From: Anagrus nilaparvatae
Taxonomy: Eukaryota; Arthropoda; Insecta; Hymenoptera; Mymaridae
Reading direction: 5' to 3'
DNA length: 64,000 bases
Assembly (NCBI GenBank): GCA_022575985.1
Contig: JAKSXM010000007.1
Coordinates: 55,768,501-55,832,500 of the forward strand
Positions 54,765 through 64,000 of the stretch are shown here, piece by piece; within the stretch, counting starts at the first letter, position 1; each line of letters starts with the position of its first letter. A program made the translations under genes and the position numbers. Below the pieces are notes generated by a model, which was not told the DNA's origin, did not search any database, and saw nothing but the letters and a program-made list of their open reading frames with translations.

Positions 54765-55172
54765 TTAGAGGCATCGGAATGACCTAGGGACAAAATTTCT
54801 CCACGAATTGGACAATTTAGAAACTTTTCCGTTTTTTGACCTGACAAACTTATAAGGCACGATTTCATCTATGTATTGCATACATAGGGTGATCGTGCCT
54901 AAAAATATAAGTATCTTGTGTTTTGCATGTCTATGATATTTTATCGATGCAAAGTTTATACAAATGCTATGAAATTTATTTCGCAGTTGACATTTGTAAT
55001 GTTTTTCACCTGTGTGAAGCGAAAATACAAGAATAAACACGCTTTTAAAAATACCGGATTGGGCCCAAAAACTATAGGTTCCATCAACTCGATAAAAGAA
55101 ACCAAGTTTTAAAAACTGAATCCGATGGATTGTTGTTGAGATATCGTGCCCACGAGGTGTCGATTTTTGCAT
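54765..55172 (-). pseudogene. Zinc-finger-like frame, copy 3
   Basis: A 135-residue minus-strand frame. WAQSGIFKSVFILVFSLHTG, then EKHYKCQLRNKFHSI and NFASIKYHRHAKH, retain the TGEK linker, one Cys and the two His of a C2H2 finger; Arg replaces the second Cys. It is more diverged from copies 1 and 2 than these are from each other, yet has more zinc-finger character (KCQL, KYHRHAKH), as expected if it is nearer the ancestral capture. Confidence 0.55.
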
Positions 55173-55199
55173 CCATTAAGGTAGAGCTTCGCTCTATAA

Positions 55200-55517
55200 A
55201 AATATTTTAAATTACTTTAATCTAAATAAAAATTATCTACTTTCCTTTAGTACTTAAAAACTGATGTATAGTACATTAAGTATATAATTCTAGCTTTTTT
55301 TAAAATATACTTTTGAGTTTTGGTAATTTTGTATTTTATGAAAACTTTACCCATAAATTCAACTTTAACTTATAACTAAAGTCTTCATATGACTCCATTT
55401 ATACTACGGTAATATGTTCTTGGGATTTTCTATATCGTTTAATATCTAACATCGATCTTTTAAAAGACTGATTAGTTTTGTTATACAGAATAAAAAAATG
55501 TATATATATATATATAT
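55200..55517. other. Gene-free AT-rich interval
   Basis: Nothing recognised; ends in an (AT)n run at 55500-55516. Confidence 0.35.
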
Positions 55518-56815
55518 GTTTAAGTCCATGTAAAAACGCCGGACCAAATTTTTTTTTTCAAAATTTTTTCAAAGTGGCTTATTTTAGGTCTTGGATTCCC
55601 TGGAATTTTTGAAAAATATTCATTTCGGCAAAAAATTTCTGAGGCTCGTAAATTGGTTTTTTTGAGATTTTTTTGTTGCTATGTACATTGTTATACATTT
55701 TTATCGCAATAAAAGCGTTTGATTGGCTACTAATACAGACTCATAAAAATTGTTGTGTATTTATGTATGATTGTTCATAGTATTACTAATGTTTATTTAT
55801 TACAGAAAAAATATATACATAACCTAAAAAAACATAATTATTTTTTTTATTGACAAAAATTAAAATACATGTTTTGTTGATTAGTCGAAAGTTGATATTC
55901 CATAAAATGTATATAGGATTATATTATTTTTATTATTATTATTATACAAACTCCATTGTTAATATAATTTAATTTTAATTATTTTAAGTAAGAATAAATT
56001 TTGGTATTCAAGAAAATAATTAAGGTTGAAAGTTTTGAATCATTTTGCGCGCGACGCGCGCCTAATACTACTTGACTAAAAATCAAATTTGCCATAATGA
56101 AATTTGCTCAAACTTTTCCAGAAATTGGCCTATGTATCAGTTTATCCCAAAAAAATATTTAAGATTTGAAATTCAAATGAATGCCCACAATCATTATTTT
56201 AATTTGTCAAAATAAGCCAAAATTATCTAAAACAGGAGGGTGTAAAAATTTTTTTTTCCTCAAATTAAAATATAAATTAACTTTTGGTATTTTTTGGGAA
56301 ATGTCACCAATAAAGAATTACATTGATACCAATTCTACGTTAATTAAAAAATATTCCTGCTTTATTTTTTAGCTAATTTTACTTAAAATTTTGACATACT
56401 AAAATAATAATTGAGGGTGCTCATTTAAAGTGAACATCTCAAAAAAAATTTTGGGACGAACTGACATATAGGCCAACATTTAAAGAAAATTTGAGCAAAT
56501 TTCATCATGCTGAACTTGATTTCCGATCAATTGTAAAAATTCAAACCATTAAAAATGAAACCAGAAGTGGTCCAAAATATAAATTTTTCGGGTAGTTAGT
56601 AAAACTGTATCAGTTTTGAGACAATTAAGCCTTTTCAAAGCCCTAAATTCAAAAATCTCAAAAAAACAAATTTTCGAGCTCAAAAATTTTTATCAAAAAC
56701 TAATATTTTTTAATAATTCCGGTGAAAACATCAATGCAAAACCTAAAATAAACCTTTTAGAAAAAAATGAAAAAAAGAAAAAATTTTGCTTCAGCGTTCT
56801 TACATGGACCTGAAC
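55518..56815. mobile_element. ~1.3-kb inverted-repeat element with GTCCATGTAA ends
   Basis: The left end GTTTAAGTCCATGTAAAAAC (55518-55537) matches the reverse complement of the right end (to 56815) with a few changes, continuing into a CGC-CCAAATTTT/AAAATTTTG-GCG block. An inner pair at 56075-56170 and 56400-56520 (AATTTGCTCAAACTTTTCCA and relatives, TTGGCCTATGT) makes it a nested palindrome. A hairpin GCGCGCGACGCGCGC is at 56047-56061. No transposase. Confidence 0.65.
56047..56061. repeat. GC-only hairpin in AT-rich DNA
   Basis: GCGCGCGACGCGCGC, immediately followed by CTAATA. The local contrast in base composition is striking. Confidence 0.75.
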
Positions 56816-58100
56816 ATACGTGAATGAATGTACGTGTATAAAGAACGAATAGAAAATCGAAAAATACGTGATTCTTATATTGATGGCTTATTGTATATTA
56901 CTTATTATCGTGTATGAATGGTCTATTTTCACAAATAATTCATTCTTTAATTTAATTTTATGTCAAAGGTTATTCATTTTATAATTTACTTTTTGAATTT
57001 TGAACAATATTACAACTTTCCTTGAACCTTACTGGCAAAACTTTAATTTTATTTCAAAAATAATTCTTTTGTTAATCAAAACTTTATTTTGATAAAGTTG
57101 GGCTAAATGCAAAATTTGCACTATGCATATTTAATTTTCAAATAATAATTTTAATTTTAATTAATAATTTTCAAATATAATTTTTTCATAAATAATATTT
57201 TATTTTATTTTATTTAATATATAATTATCCAAGATTTTTTTCTTCAAAAATTATAAAATAAAAGATAGTAATTGCATCTATCATTTTTATACAATAATAA
57301 TTTTTTTAAATTTCAAATGGTATTACATGTTTTAAATAGATCCCTTTAAATTTCATAATTACCTTGTAGAGGTATCAAATTAATATTTTTTAAATAAATA
57401 TTTTATAATTTTTAATAAAAATTAAAAATGACAGATAGTAATTACTAAGTAAAGTAGCAAAAATCTAATAATTGGGGGAATCGTTACGTCACAGTCCATG
57501 AAACGCATTAAAAGTAATATAAGGATTCTGAATTATGTCGTCACGCGTAATATATTAGGATATATATGAAAAAATTATCTTTATTTTAAAACTATCTTTA
57601 TTTTACCGGTTAATATTGTATAAATGTAAAATAAAAAAATACGAATTTAATATTTTTTTACAAGCTACAAAACCAGCCAAATAGAATTTCAAAATTTTTT
57701 TTCAAGCAACCCTATTTTTAATTTTATAAATCTTATTCATAAAATATTTTTAGCATATATTATTATCTTAATAAATGCTTTCAGAGTTATCTGCACATAT
57801 GCACAAATGTATATGCATGGTGGTTAAAAAATTTAAAATAAAATAATGAGCTTTTATAAGTTTTAGTTCAAAAAATCAGTTTTTTAAGTTTACCTTGTAG
57901 CAGATTTTTGCTATTTTATTGCTACATAATTTTCATACACTTGTTAGCAAATCATAAAAATAATCTTACGGTTCAAAATTATGAAAATATTATAGGTCTC
58001 ATAATTTTTTATAATTTGCTTCATTTATTTTCATGACATGGCTCTGTAAAGATGGTACTTAAAATTAGCGATTATTAAAAAATCTTGAAGCAGGACTCTG
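56816..58100. other. Gene-free AT-rich interval
   Basis: No domain-bearing frame. A CACGCGTAAT patch near 57542 is isolated. Confidence 0.35.
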
Positions 58101-58687
58101 ACTTTAAATTTTCATATCTCGCAAACAATTATCAAAAATGGACAAGTAAAGAATTTTTGAAAATTATAAGCTTGTAAAAAATTTATTAAACCCGTAAAAT
58201 TTATTTTAGTCAAAAATTACAATTTTGGCAGTAATTTGAAAATTGGTCATTCTTGACCAAATATTGTCATTTGATTTACTGATTACAATAGTAAGAGAAT
58301 TACTGATGAAAAAATGAGATTAAATGGGAATCAAAAGCTGACAATCAAAAAAAATAAGGCCAACTGGAAAGTATTTAGTTGAGTGAAAAACCCCTATATT
58401 TTAGCAGACTAGGCCCAGGAGACCCATTTAGGTATGTTGAGGATATAGGAGATGTTTTTTCAACTACCACAATCTGTCCTGAAAGTTACAAGAAAATCGG
58501 CTGCCCAAACATTTGACACTCCCCAGGTTAGTGTTCTAACACTATTCTTGACAGATTTCTGAATCTTATATTTACACATTACGATTAAAATCAATCCAAT
58601 CAAAACTTTCAAAATCCCAAAATTAAAAAATTAATGAGGCTTTTTCCTAACATTAGCTTCGCTCTACCCGTCATTGACGGTATCTAG
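58100..58687 (+). mobile_element. Helitron-like non-autonomous element, 3' end
   Basis: Ends with TAGCTTCGCTCTACCCGTCA (58654-58673), the hairpin CCGTC-ATT-GACGG, and TATCTAG before T. The preceding ~65 bases match 20605-20670. 58100-58440 shares blocks with the CCTTCTGGGCCT repeats, so those may be its interior. The 5' end is not resolved. Confidence 0.55.
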
Positions 58688-58689
58688 TA

Positions 58690-59933
58690 TTTATTGAAAT
58701 TTGGTATAAAATATAGACGTTTCAGGATTATAGAATAAAAACATTAGTTTTACGCAAAAAGCTCTTTCGAGAAGAATTTAAAAAAAAAATGAATAGAACC
58801 AAATTGAAGTATCTTTTGAGGCCCTTAAGGCCTCAAAATTTGGAACTGTTAATTTTTATATAATATTGCGGCATAAATAAAAATAAAAAAATTTTATGTA
58901 ATAAACTTTAAATATTTTAAAATAATATTAAAATTTAAAATAAAATATTAATAAAATATAAAAATTGATGAAAGATTAAGAATGTGTATCTGCTGTGAAA
59001 GTTTATGACTATTTCAAATTGCGTAATAATTCAACAGGTCATATAGGTTTGCGCTTGATGTTCAATATAATATTTTACAGTTTTTATCAACTATTTTAAT
59101 TTTTCCATGAATTTTGATATACACTGTTTTAAAAAACAAATAATAATTTTGCAAAAGTTACTTTTTATGCTGCATAACTACCAAATATTTATTATTTTGC
59201 TTATTCCACTTTGCACTGCATTCTTCCAATATTTCTTTCAATTTGAAAACAAATTGTATATGTAAACAATAAAATATTAAAAAACAAAATAAATTGAAAA
59301 TCAAAAGTAAAATTAATTATGAAACAAGAATAATAAAAGAATAATAAGAAAAGGATAAGAAAATAAATCCTAATACTCACAAGGGGTATTTAATTAAATA
59401 AAATATTCCAGATCCCATCAATTAATGCCAATGAGCCTTCTGGGCCTAGAAATGCAAGGGCTTATTTTATAAAATAAAGATTTAAAAAAATTAGGGCTTA
59501 GGGGTTTAGGTGACCTTCGAAATATATATGTAGTCTTCTTTCTTAATCTATAAACTTCCATTTGGTCTCTTTCTAAATAAACCACAATTCTTCATCAAGT
59601 CTGTTCTGCAGACAGCATGCTGTACGGCAGAAGAATAGCACTATATTTTGATGTTTTTATCAACTTCTGATAGCAAATTCGGATTCAGTGGGAAATTTTA
59701 CATACCGCCTGTTGTTGGAAATCATTTTTTTGCTTTATATAGAGTGCAGAAAAATTATATTTGAAAAATTAGCTCAGATTTTTCCAGCAAATTTGAAAAA
59801 TAATAAAATTGAAAAACAGCTGTGATTTCGAAACTATTGAACCTTTCGAAACTAACCTTTCAATTTATTAGTTTCATATTTTAACATACTGAACCCAATT
59901 TTTCAAAATCTCTTTTCCCTGTCGCATAGGTCG
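58690..59933. other. Gene-free interval with one dispersed-repeat end
   Basis: CCTTCTGGGCCTAGAAATGC at 59443-59462 is the same end block as at 24717. Otherwise unique AT-rich sequence. Confidence 0.4.
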
Positions 59934-62900
59934 CACTGTAAAAAGTAACTTTCTTATATTAACAAAAAAATTAGAATATTTTCGAAAAATTAGTAAATTT
60001 TCAAAAAAATTTGTAAATATTCGAAAAAAATCGTATATTTACTAAAGAGCTTGGCCGTATAAGATAGGCGAATTTGCACTCACCCTATATAGCTAATTTC
60101 AATGAAGCATGTGTTTAGGTATCAAAAAAGAAAATTTTTCGCGTTGGTTTTAGCCCTCTAGCCCTTTTCTGTTGCGCGCTACCTCAAAAAACGTCTAAAA
60201 ATAGACATTTTTTTTTCACATATTTTCATAATAACACAACTTTTCGCCATGTTAACCTTTTTAGACCTAACTGGGCTTATTCGACGGGGAATCTAACGTA
60301 CTTTTTGGGAATATTTTTTGCGCGCCCTCTACGGCCCTTCTCCCTCCACCAGACGCTTAAAACTAGATTTTCAAAAAGTCAAAAAATTAAAAAAAAACGA
60401 TTTTTTTCGAGCACGTTCGGAGGTTTGCAAAAACTTTTTTTTTTCTTATGTATATTTTTTGTTGAACATTACCCTAGTGGTCATAATTTTTAATTATAGG
60501 TGGTGGAACATGCCGAAAAATCGGAAAAACCATTTTTTTCTTATTTTTTTCTTTCATCTTTATAGCAACATAACTTTTTTCCATGTTAACCTTTTTAGAC
60601 CTAACTGGGCTTATTCGACGGGGAATCTAACGTACTTTTTGGGAATAATTTTTGCGCGCCCTCCACGGCCTTTCTCCCACCACCAGACGCTTAAAACTAG
60701 ATTTTCAAACAGTCAAAAAATTTAAAAAAAACGATTTTTTTCGAGCACGTTCGGAGGTTTGCAAAAACTTTCTTTTTTCTTATGTATATTTTTTGTTGAA
60801 CATTACCCTAGTGGTCATAATTTTTAATTATAGGTGGTGAAACATGCCGAAAAATCAAAAAAACCATTTTTTTCTTATTTTTTTCTTTCGTCTACATAAC
60901 AACATAACTCTTCGCCATGTTAACCTTTTTGGACCTACTTGGGCTTGTTCGATAGGGAATCTAACGTACTTTTTGGAAATATTTTTTTCGCACCCTCCAC
61001 GGCTCTCCTTCCTCCACCAGACGCTTAAAACTAGATTTTCAAAAAATCCAAAAATCGAAAAAACTGTTTTTTCTTATATTCTTCTTTCATATTTTTAATA
61101 TTACATATCTCTTCAGCATTTTAACCTTTTTCGACCTACCTGGCCTTGTTTGATGGGGAATCTAACGAATTTTTCGAAAAAATTTTTATTCCTCGTACCT
61201 CCTATCCCCCTCTTTCCCCCCACTAGACGCTTGAAACTTTACTTTAGAAAAGTCAAAAAATTAAAAAATCCGATATTTTCCTAGCGCTTTAAAAGTCACA
61301 GTAAATAATTTTTTTTCTATTGTATATTTTTTGTAGAAGATTACCGTACTGGTCATAATTTTTTACTATAGGTAGTGGAACATGCCTAAAATGATTTGAA
61401 GATTAATTAAGAATTAGCAGTATTGAATATTATAGACTAAACACGCTTTAAAAGACACGTCAAAAAATTTTTTTATATATGTATTTTTTTTGATGAGCAT
61501 TACCGTACTGGTCATAATTTTTCATTATAGGTGGTGGAACACGACCAAAAAACGTTTACATTCAGATAAAAATATGGAATGGTCTTAATCTACGCTCAAC
61601 CGACAATTTTTTTGACGATGATTAGGAATACGATATTACTGATAATTAAATATACTTATATTTATAAACATTTTTATTTAATTTTATTAATGGTGGTTTA
61701 TTTTCTTCTGTAATTATATACATTTTTTAATATTGATTTCATAAGAATGATCATTTTCAGAGTATGTAGATTTAAAAACCTATAATATGTAAAAATTATT
61801 AAAATTTGGAGCATTGAAACAAAATGAAATTATATATTGTTTAGTCTATACTATATTCAATACTGCTAATTATTAATTAATCTTCAAATCACTTTAGGAA
61901 TGTTCCACTACCTGTAGTAAAAAATTATGACCAGTACGGTAATGTTCAACAATAAATATACATAAAAAAAAAATATTTTCTGAAAAATGCGCTTAGATTC
62001 CCCTTCAAACAAGGCCAGGTGAATCGAAAAAGGTTAAAATGTTCAAGAGTTATGTAATATTAAAAATATGAAAGATGAAAATAAGAAAAAATGGTTTTTT
62101 TGATTTTTTGGCATGTTTCACCACCTATAATGAAAAATGAAGACCAGTTCGGTAATGCTTAACAAATATTACACATAAGAAAAATAAAATATTCTGAATT
62201 TCTGAACATGCTAAAAAAAATCGTTTTTTTCAATTTTTTGACTTTTTGAAAATCTAGTTTTAAGTGTCTGGTGGAGGGAGAAGGGCCGTGGAGGGCGCGA
62301 AAAAAATATTTCCAAAAAGTACGTTAGATTCCCCATCGAACAAGCCCAAGTAGGTCCAAAAAGGTTAACATAGCGAAGAGTTATGTTGTCATGTAGACGA
62401 AAGAAAAAAATAAGAAAAAAATGGGTTTTCCGATTTTTCGGCATGTTCCACCACCTATAATTAAAAATTATGACCACTAGGGTAATGTTCAACAAAAAAT
62501 ATACATAAGAAAAAAGAAAGTTTTTGCAAACCTCCGAACGTGCTCGAAAAAAATCGTTTTTTTTAAATTTTTTGACTGTTTGAAAATCTAGTTTTAAGCG
62601 TCTGGTGGTGGGAGAAAGGCCGTGGAGGGCGCGCAAAAAATATTCCCAAAAAGTACGTTAGATTCCCCGTCGAATAAGCCCAGTTAGGTCTAAAAAGGTT
62701 AACATGGCGAAAAGTTGTGTTATTATGAAAATATGTGAAAAAAAATGTCTATTTTTAGACGTTTTTTGAGGTAGCGCGCAACAGAAAAAGGCTAGAGGGC
62801 TAAAACCAACGCGAAAAATTTTCTTTTTTGATACCTAAACACATGTTTAATTGAAATTAGCTATACAGGGTGAGTGCAAATTCGCCTATCTTATACGGCC

Positions 62901-63200
62901 AAGCTCTTTAGGATATTAGCAAAAAATTCGAGTATTCTCGATTTTTTTATTGTGAATTCGCAATAAAAATTGATAATTTACAATTTTTTTCTCGAAAATT
63001 TATAAAAAATAGTTGTAAATTTACAATTTTTTTCGTAAAATCACAAAAAAAATCGAGAATTCTCAAATTTTTCGATAATATACTAAATTTAGTAAATTTA
63101 CGATTTTTATCGAATATTTACAAAATTTTTTGAAAATTCACTAAGTTTTCGAAAAAATTCTATTTTTTTTGTAAATCTAAGAAAGTTACTTTTTACAGTG
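59934..63200. mobile_element. CACTGTAAAAAG MITE, copy 3, split by a 2.86-kb foldback
   Basis: The left part 59934-60044 and right part 62909-63200 together rebuild the sequence of the uninterrupted copy at 44024-44450 (starts CACTGTAAAAAGTAACTTTC, ends TTACTTTTTACAGTG). The break is at TTTAC-TA. Confidence 0.85.
60045..62908. mobile_element. Foldback element, TA-flanked, arms of ~334-bp tandem units
   Basis: The termini AAGAGCTTGGCCGTATAAGA (60045-60064) and their complement (62889-62908) are flanked by TA (60043-60044, 62909-62910). The left arm (to about 61442) holds tandem units whose GACCTA-CTGGGCTT-TTCGA block recurs at 60264, 60598, 60932 and, shortened, 61133. The right arm (about 61838-62908) holds the mirror units. 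The centre is ~400 bp. Units include CCACCAGACGCTTAAAACTA and CGAGCACGTTCGGAGG. The repeated frames of ~60-140 codons here come from the units and are not genes. Confidence 0.85.
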
Positions 63201-63856
63201 GCTGTTTCTCTAAGTGTTTTGTAGTTTTATGATTACTTTAATAAATGAAAAATTAGACTGAATATTAAAGAACTGTATAATGAAAGGAGAAAAACTGGAT
63301 TTAATAAAAAACACTTAATATTTCCACTGTTAAAAATAATGAATAATTTATTGTAGAAAGAGTTTAACTGAATAATATAACGTGTACTCTGCATGCCGGT
63401 CGCAAGAGAAGAAGGAGCTCAGAAAAAAGGCGCACGCTTCCGGGTTCGTGCGTGCACATACATACACACAAACATAAATTATCAAAATCCCCACTCTTTC
63501 TGTAGTTTAATTATTATAGAATCTAACATTAATTATAAAAAGATGATTAAAAATGATTGTTATTTTTATATTCAGATAGAGTGGTGAATTTCACAATTAT
63601 ATGCCTGTTTTCTCGCAAACACTAAGAATTACTCATTTAGTTGTTCCTAAAATAGTCAGAATTGAAATAAATAACTCTTACAGTTGAGCTGAAAAATATG
63701 AAACCCATGTCACTTCTAAAATTTTTCGATCATGCCAATTGGCTCAGCAATTCCTTATTAATAAATGGACGAACACACCCACTCATTCACACAAATTCTC
63801 AAACTTACTCTCAGATACAAAAATAAATTTTCAAATATATATAGCAGTAAAGATAT
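63201..63856. other. Gene-free interval
   Basis: A GC-richer patch at 63390-63460 (GCCGGTCGCAAGAGAAG) is unrecognised. No gene supported. Confidence 0.35.
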
Positions 63857-63857
63857 A

Positions 63858-63998
63858 CCGGCTGCAACGCAATAGGTACTATCTAAAAACAGTGTTTTTA
63901 TAGCTATAGCCGCTATATAGCATGCTATGAGTATGCTATATAGCGGCTATAGCTATCGAAGAACTCCTTTTAGATAGTACCTATTGCGTTGCAGCCTG
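63858..63998. mobile_element. 141-bp TA-flanked MITE at the window edge
   Basis: CCGGCTGCAACGCAATAGGT (63858-63877) is mirrored through CTATTGCGTTGCAGCCTG (63981-63998), with TA on each side (63856-63857, 63999-64000). The two arms run GTACTATCTAAAA/TTTTAGATAGTAC. The centre is a near-perfect palindrome: ATAGCTATAGCCGCTATATA, then GCATGCTATGAGTATGC, then the mirror. It would fold as one long hairpin. Confidence 0.9.
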
Positions 63999-64000
63999 TA

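Larger units (their letters stand above)
52820..55196 (-). mobile_element. Zinc-finger-carrying hairpin repeat, copy 3, split by a palindrome
   Basis: The minus-strand copy starts at the hairpin TAGAGCTTCGCTCTA (55182-55196) and runs down through the zinc-finger frame (55172-54765) and the dyad blocks CTATGTATTGCATACATAG (54870-54888) and near 54424-54440. It is cut at GGGACCAAA/TTTCTCC (52839/54348) by the 1.5-kb palindrome, with a short remainder at 52820-52839. The plus-strand copy at 15291 gives the unsplit order. Confidence 0.65.

Noticed and set aside
60305..61098. Repeated frames of 60-135 codons starting MRALYG or MPKNRK, with mirror frames at 62211-62636
   Set aside because: They repeat with the ~334-bp units of the foldback, are dominated by F, K and N, and show no domain. 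Mirror copies exist because the arms are inverted.

Overview
The window looks like AT-rich eukaryotic, probably insect, intergenic or large-intron DNA. Signs are long A/T runs, insect-type transposon remains (Helitron, P-element-like, Jockey/R1-type LINE, TA- and TTAA-flanked inverted-repeat elements), (CA)n/(GT)n microsatellites, and no bacterial gene organisation. A small-genome insect such as a parasitoid wasp is plausible from AT content and MITE style, but this is inference. I found no intact protein-coding gene, tRNA, rRNA or CRISPR array.

Layout. 1-1.3 kb: fragments of a GGTTCCTC-ended repeat. 1.9-3.3 kb: three inverted-repeat elements nested one inside another. 3.5-9.8 kb: a stretch bracketed by ~40-bp inverted repeats, holding a tandem-repeat block and a broken Helitron (Rep part 5.9-6.8 kb, helicase parts 8.3-9.3 kb). 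The Helitron is interrupted by a perfect 46-bp-arm hairpin, a P-type deletion derivative and a small MITE. 11.4-11.8 kb: LINE reverse transcriptase remnant. 12.5-14.3 kb: a TTAA-flanked element containing a second element that carries two minisatellites. 15.3-20.7 kb: a hairpin-ended repeat carrying a degenerate C2H2 zinc-finger fragment, foldbacks, and a Helitron-like 3' end. 23.7 kb: one exon-like open segment. 25-28 kb: more repeats. 28.9-29.7 kb: a GC-richer island with a TATA box, a signal-peptide-like frame, a splice donor and a basic ORF; this is the best candidate for host gene sequence. 30.4-34.4 kb: hairpin families, an E-box cluster and a second 25-bp minisatellite array. 35.3-37.0 kb: two inverted-repeat elements. 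39.8-45.1 kb: GGTTCCTC elements, paired hairpins and an uninterrupted MITE that serves as an empty-site reference. 47.7-49.5 kb: P-element-type transposase remnant. 50.4-56.8 kb: several foldbacks, including a ~1.5-kb palindrome. 59.9-63.2 kb: a MITE split by a 2.86-kb foldback built of ~334-bp units. 63.86-64.0 kb: a 141-bp MITE ending at the window edge.

How it fits together. Nothing here forms a pathway. The window is a transposon graveyard whose value is its stratigraphy: several elements can be ordered in time because intact relatives lie elsewhere in the window. The more unusual patterns are an element that ferries minisatellites, a zinc-finger fragment spread in three copies by a hairpin-ended repeat, recurrent GCGAAGC mini-hairpins at repeat ends, and the link between a P-type deletion derivative and a transposase-bearing relative 40 kb away. 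All coordinates of element ends were read by eye and may be off by a few bases.
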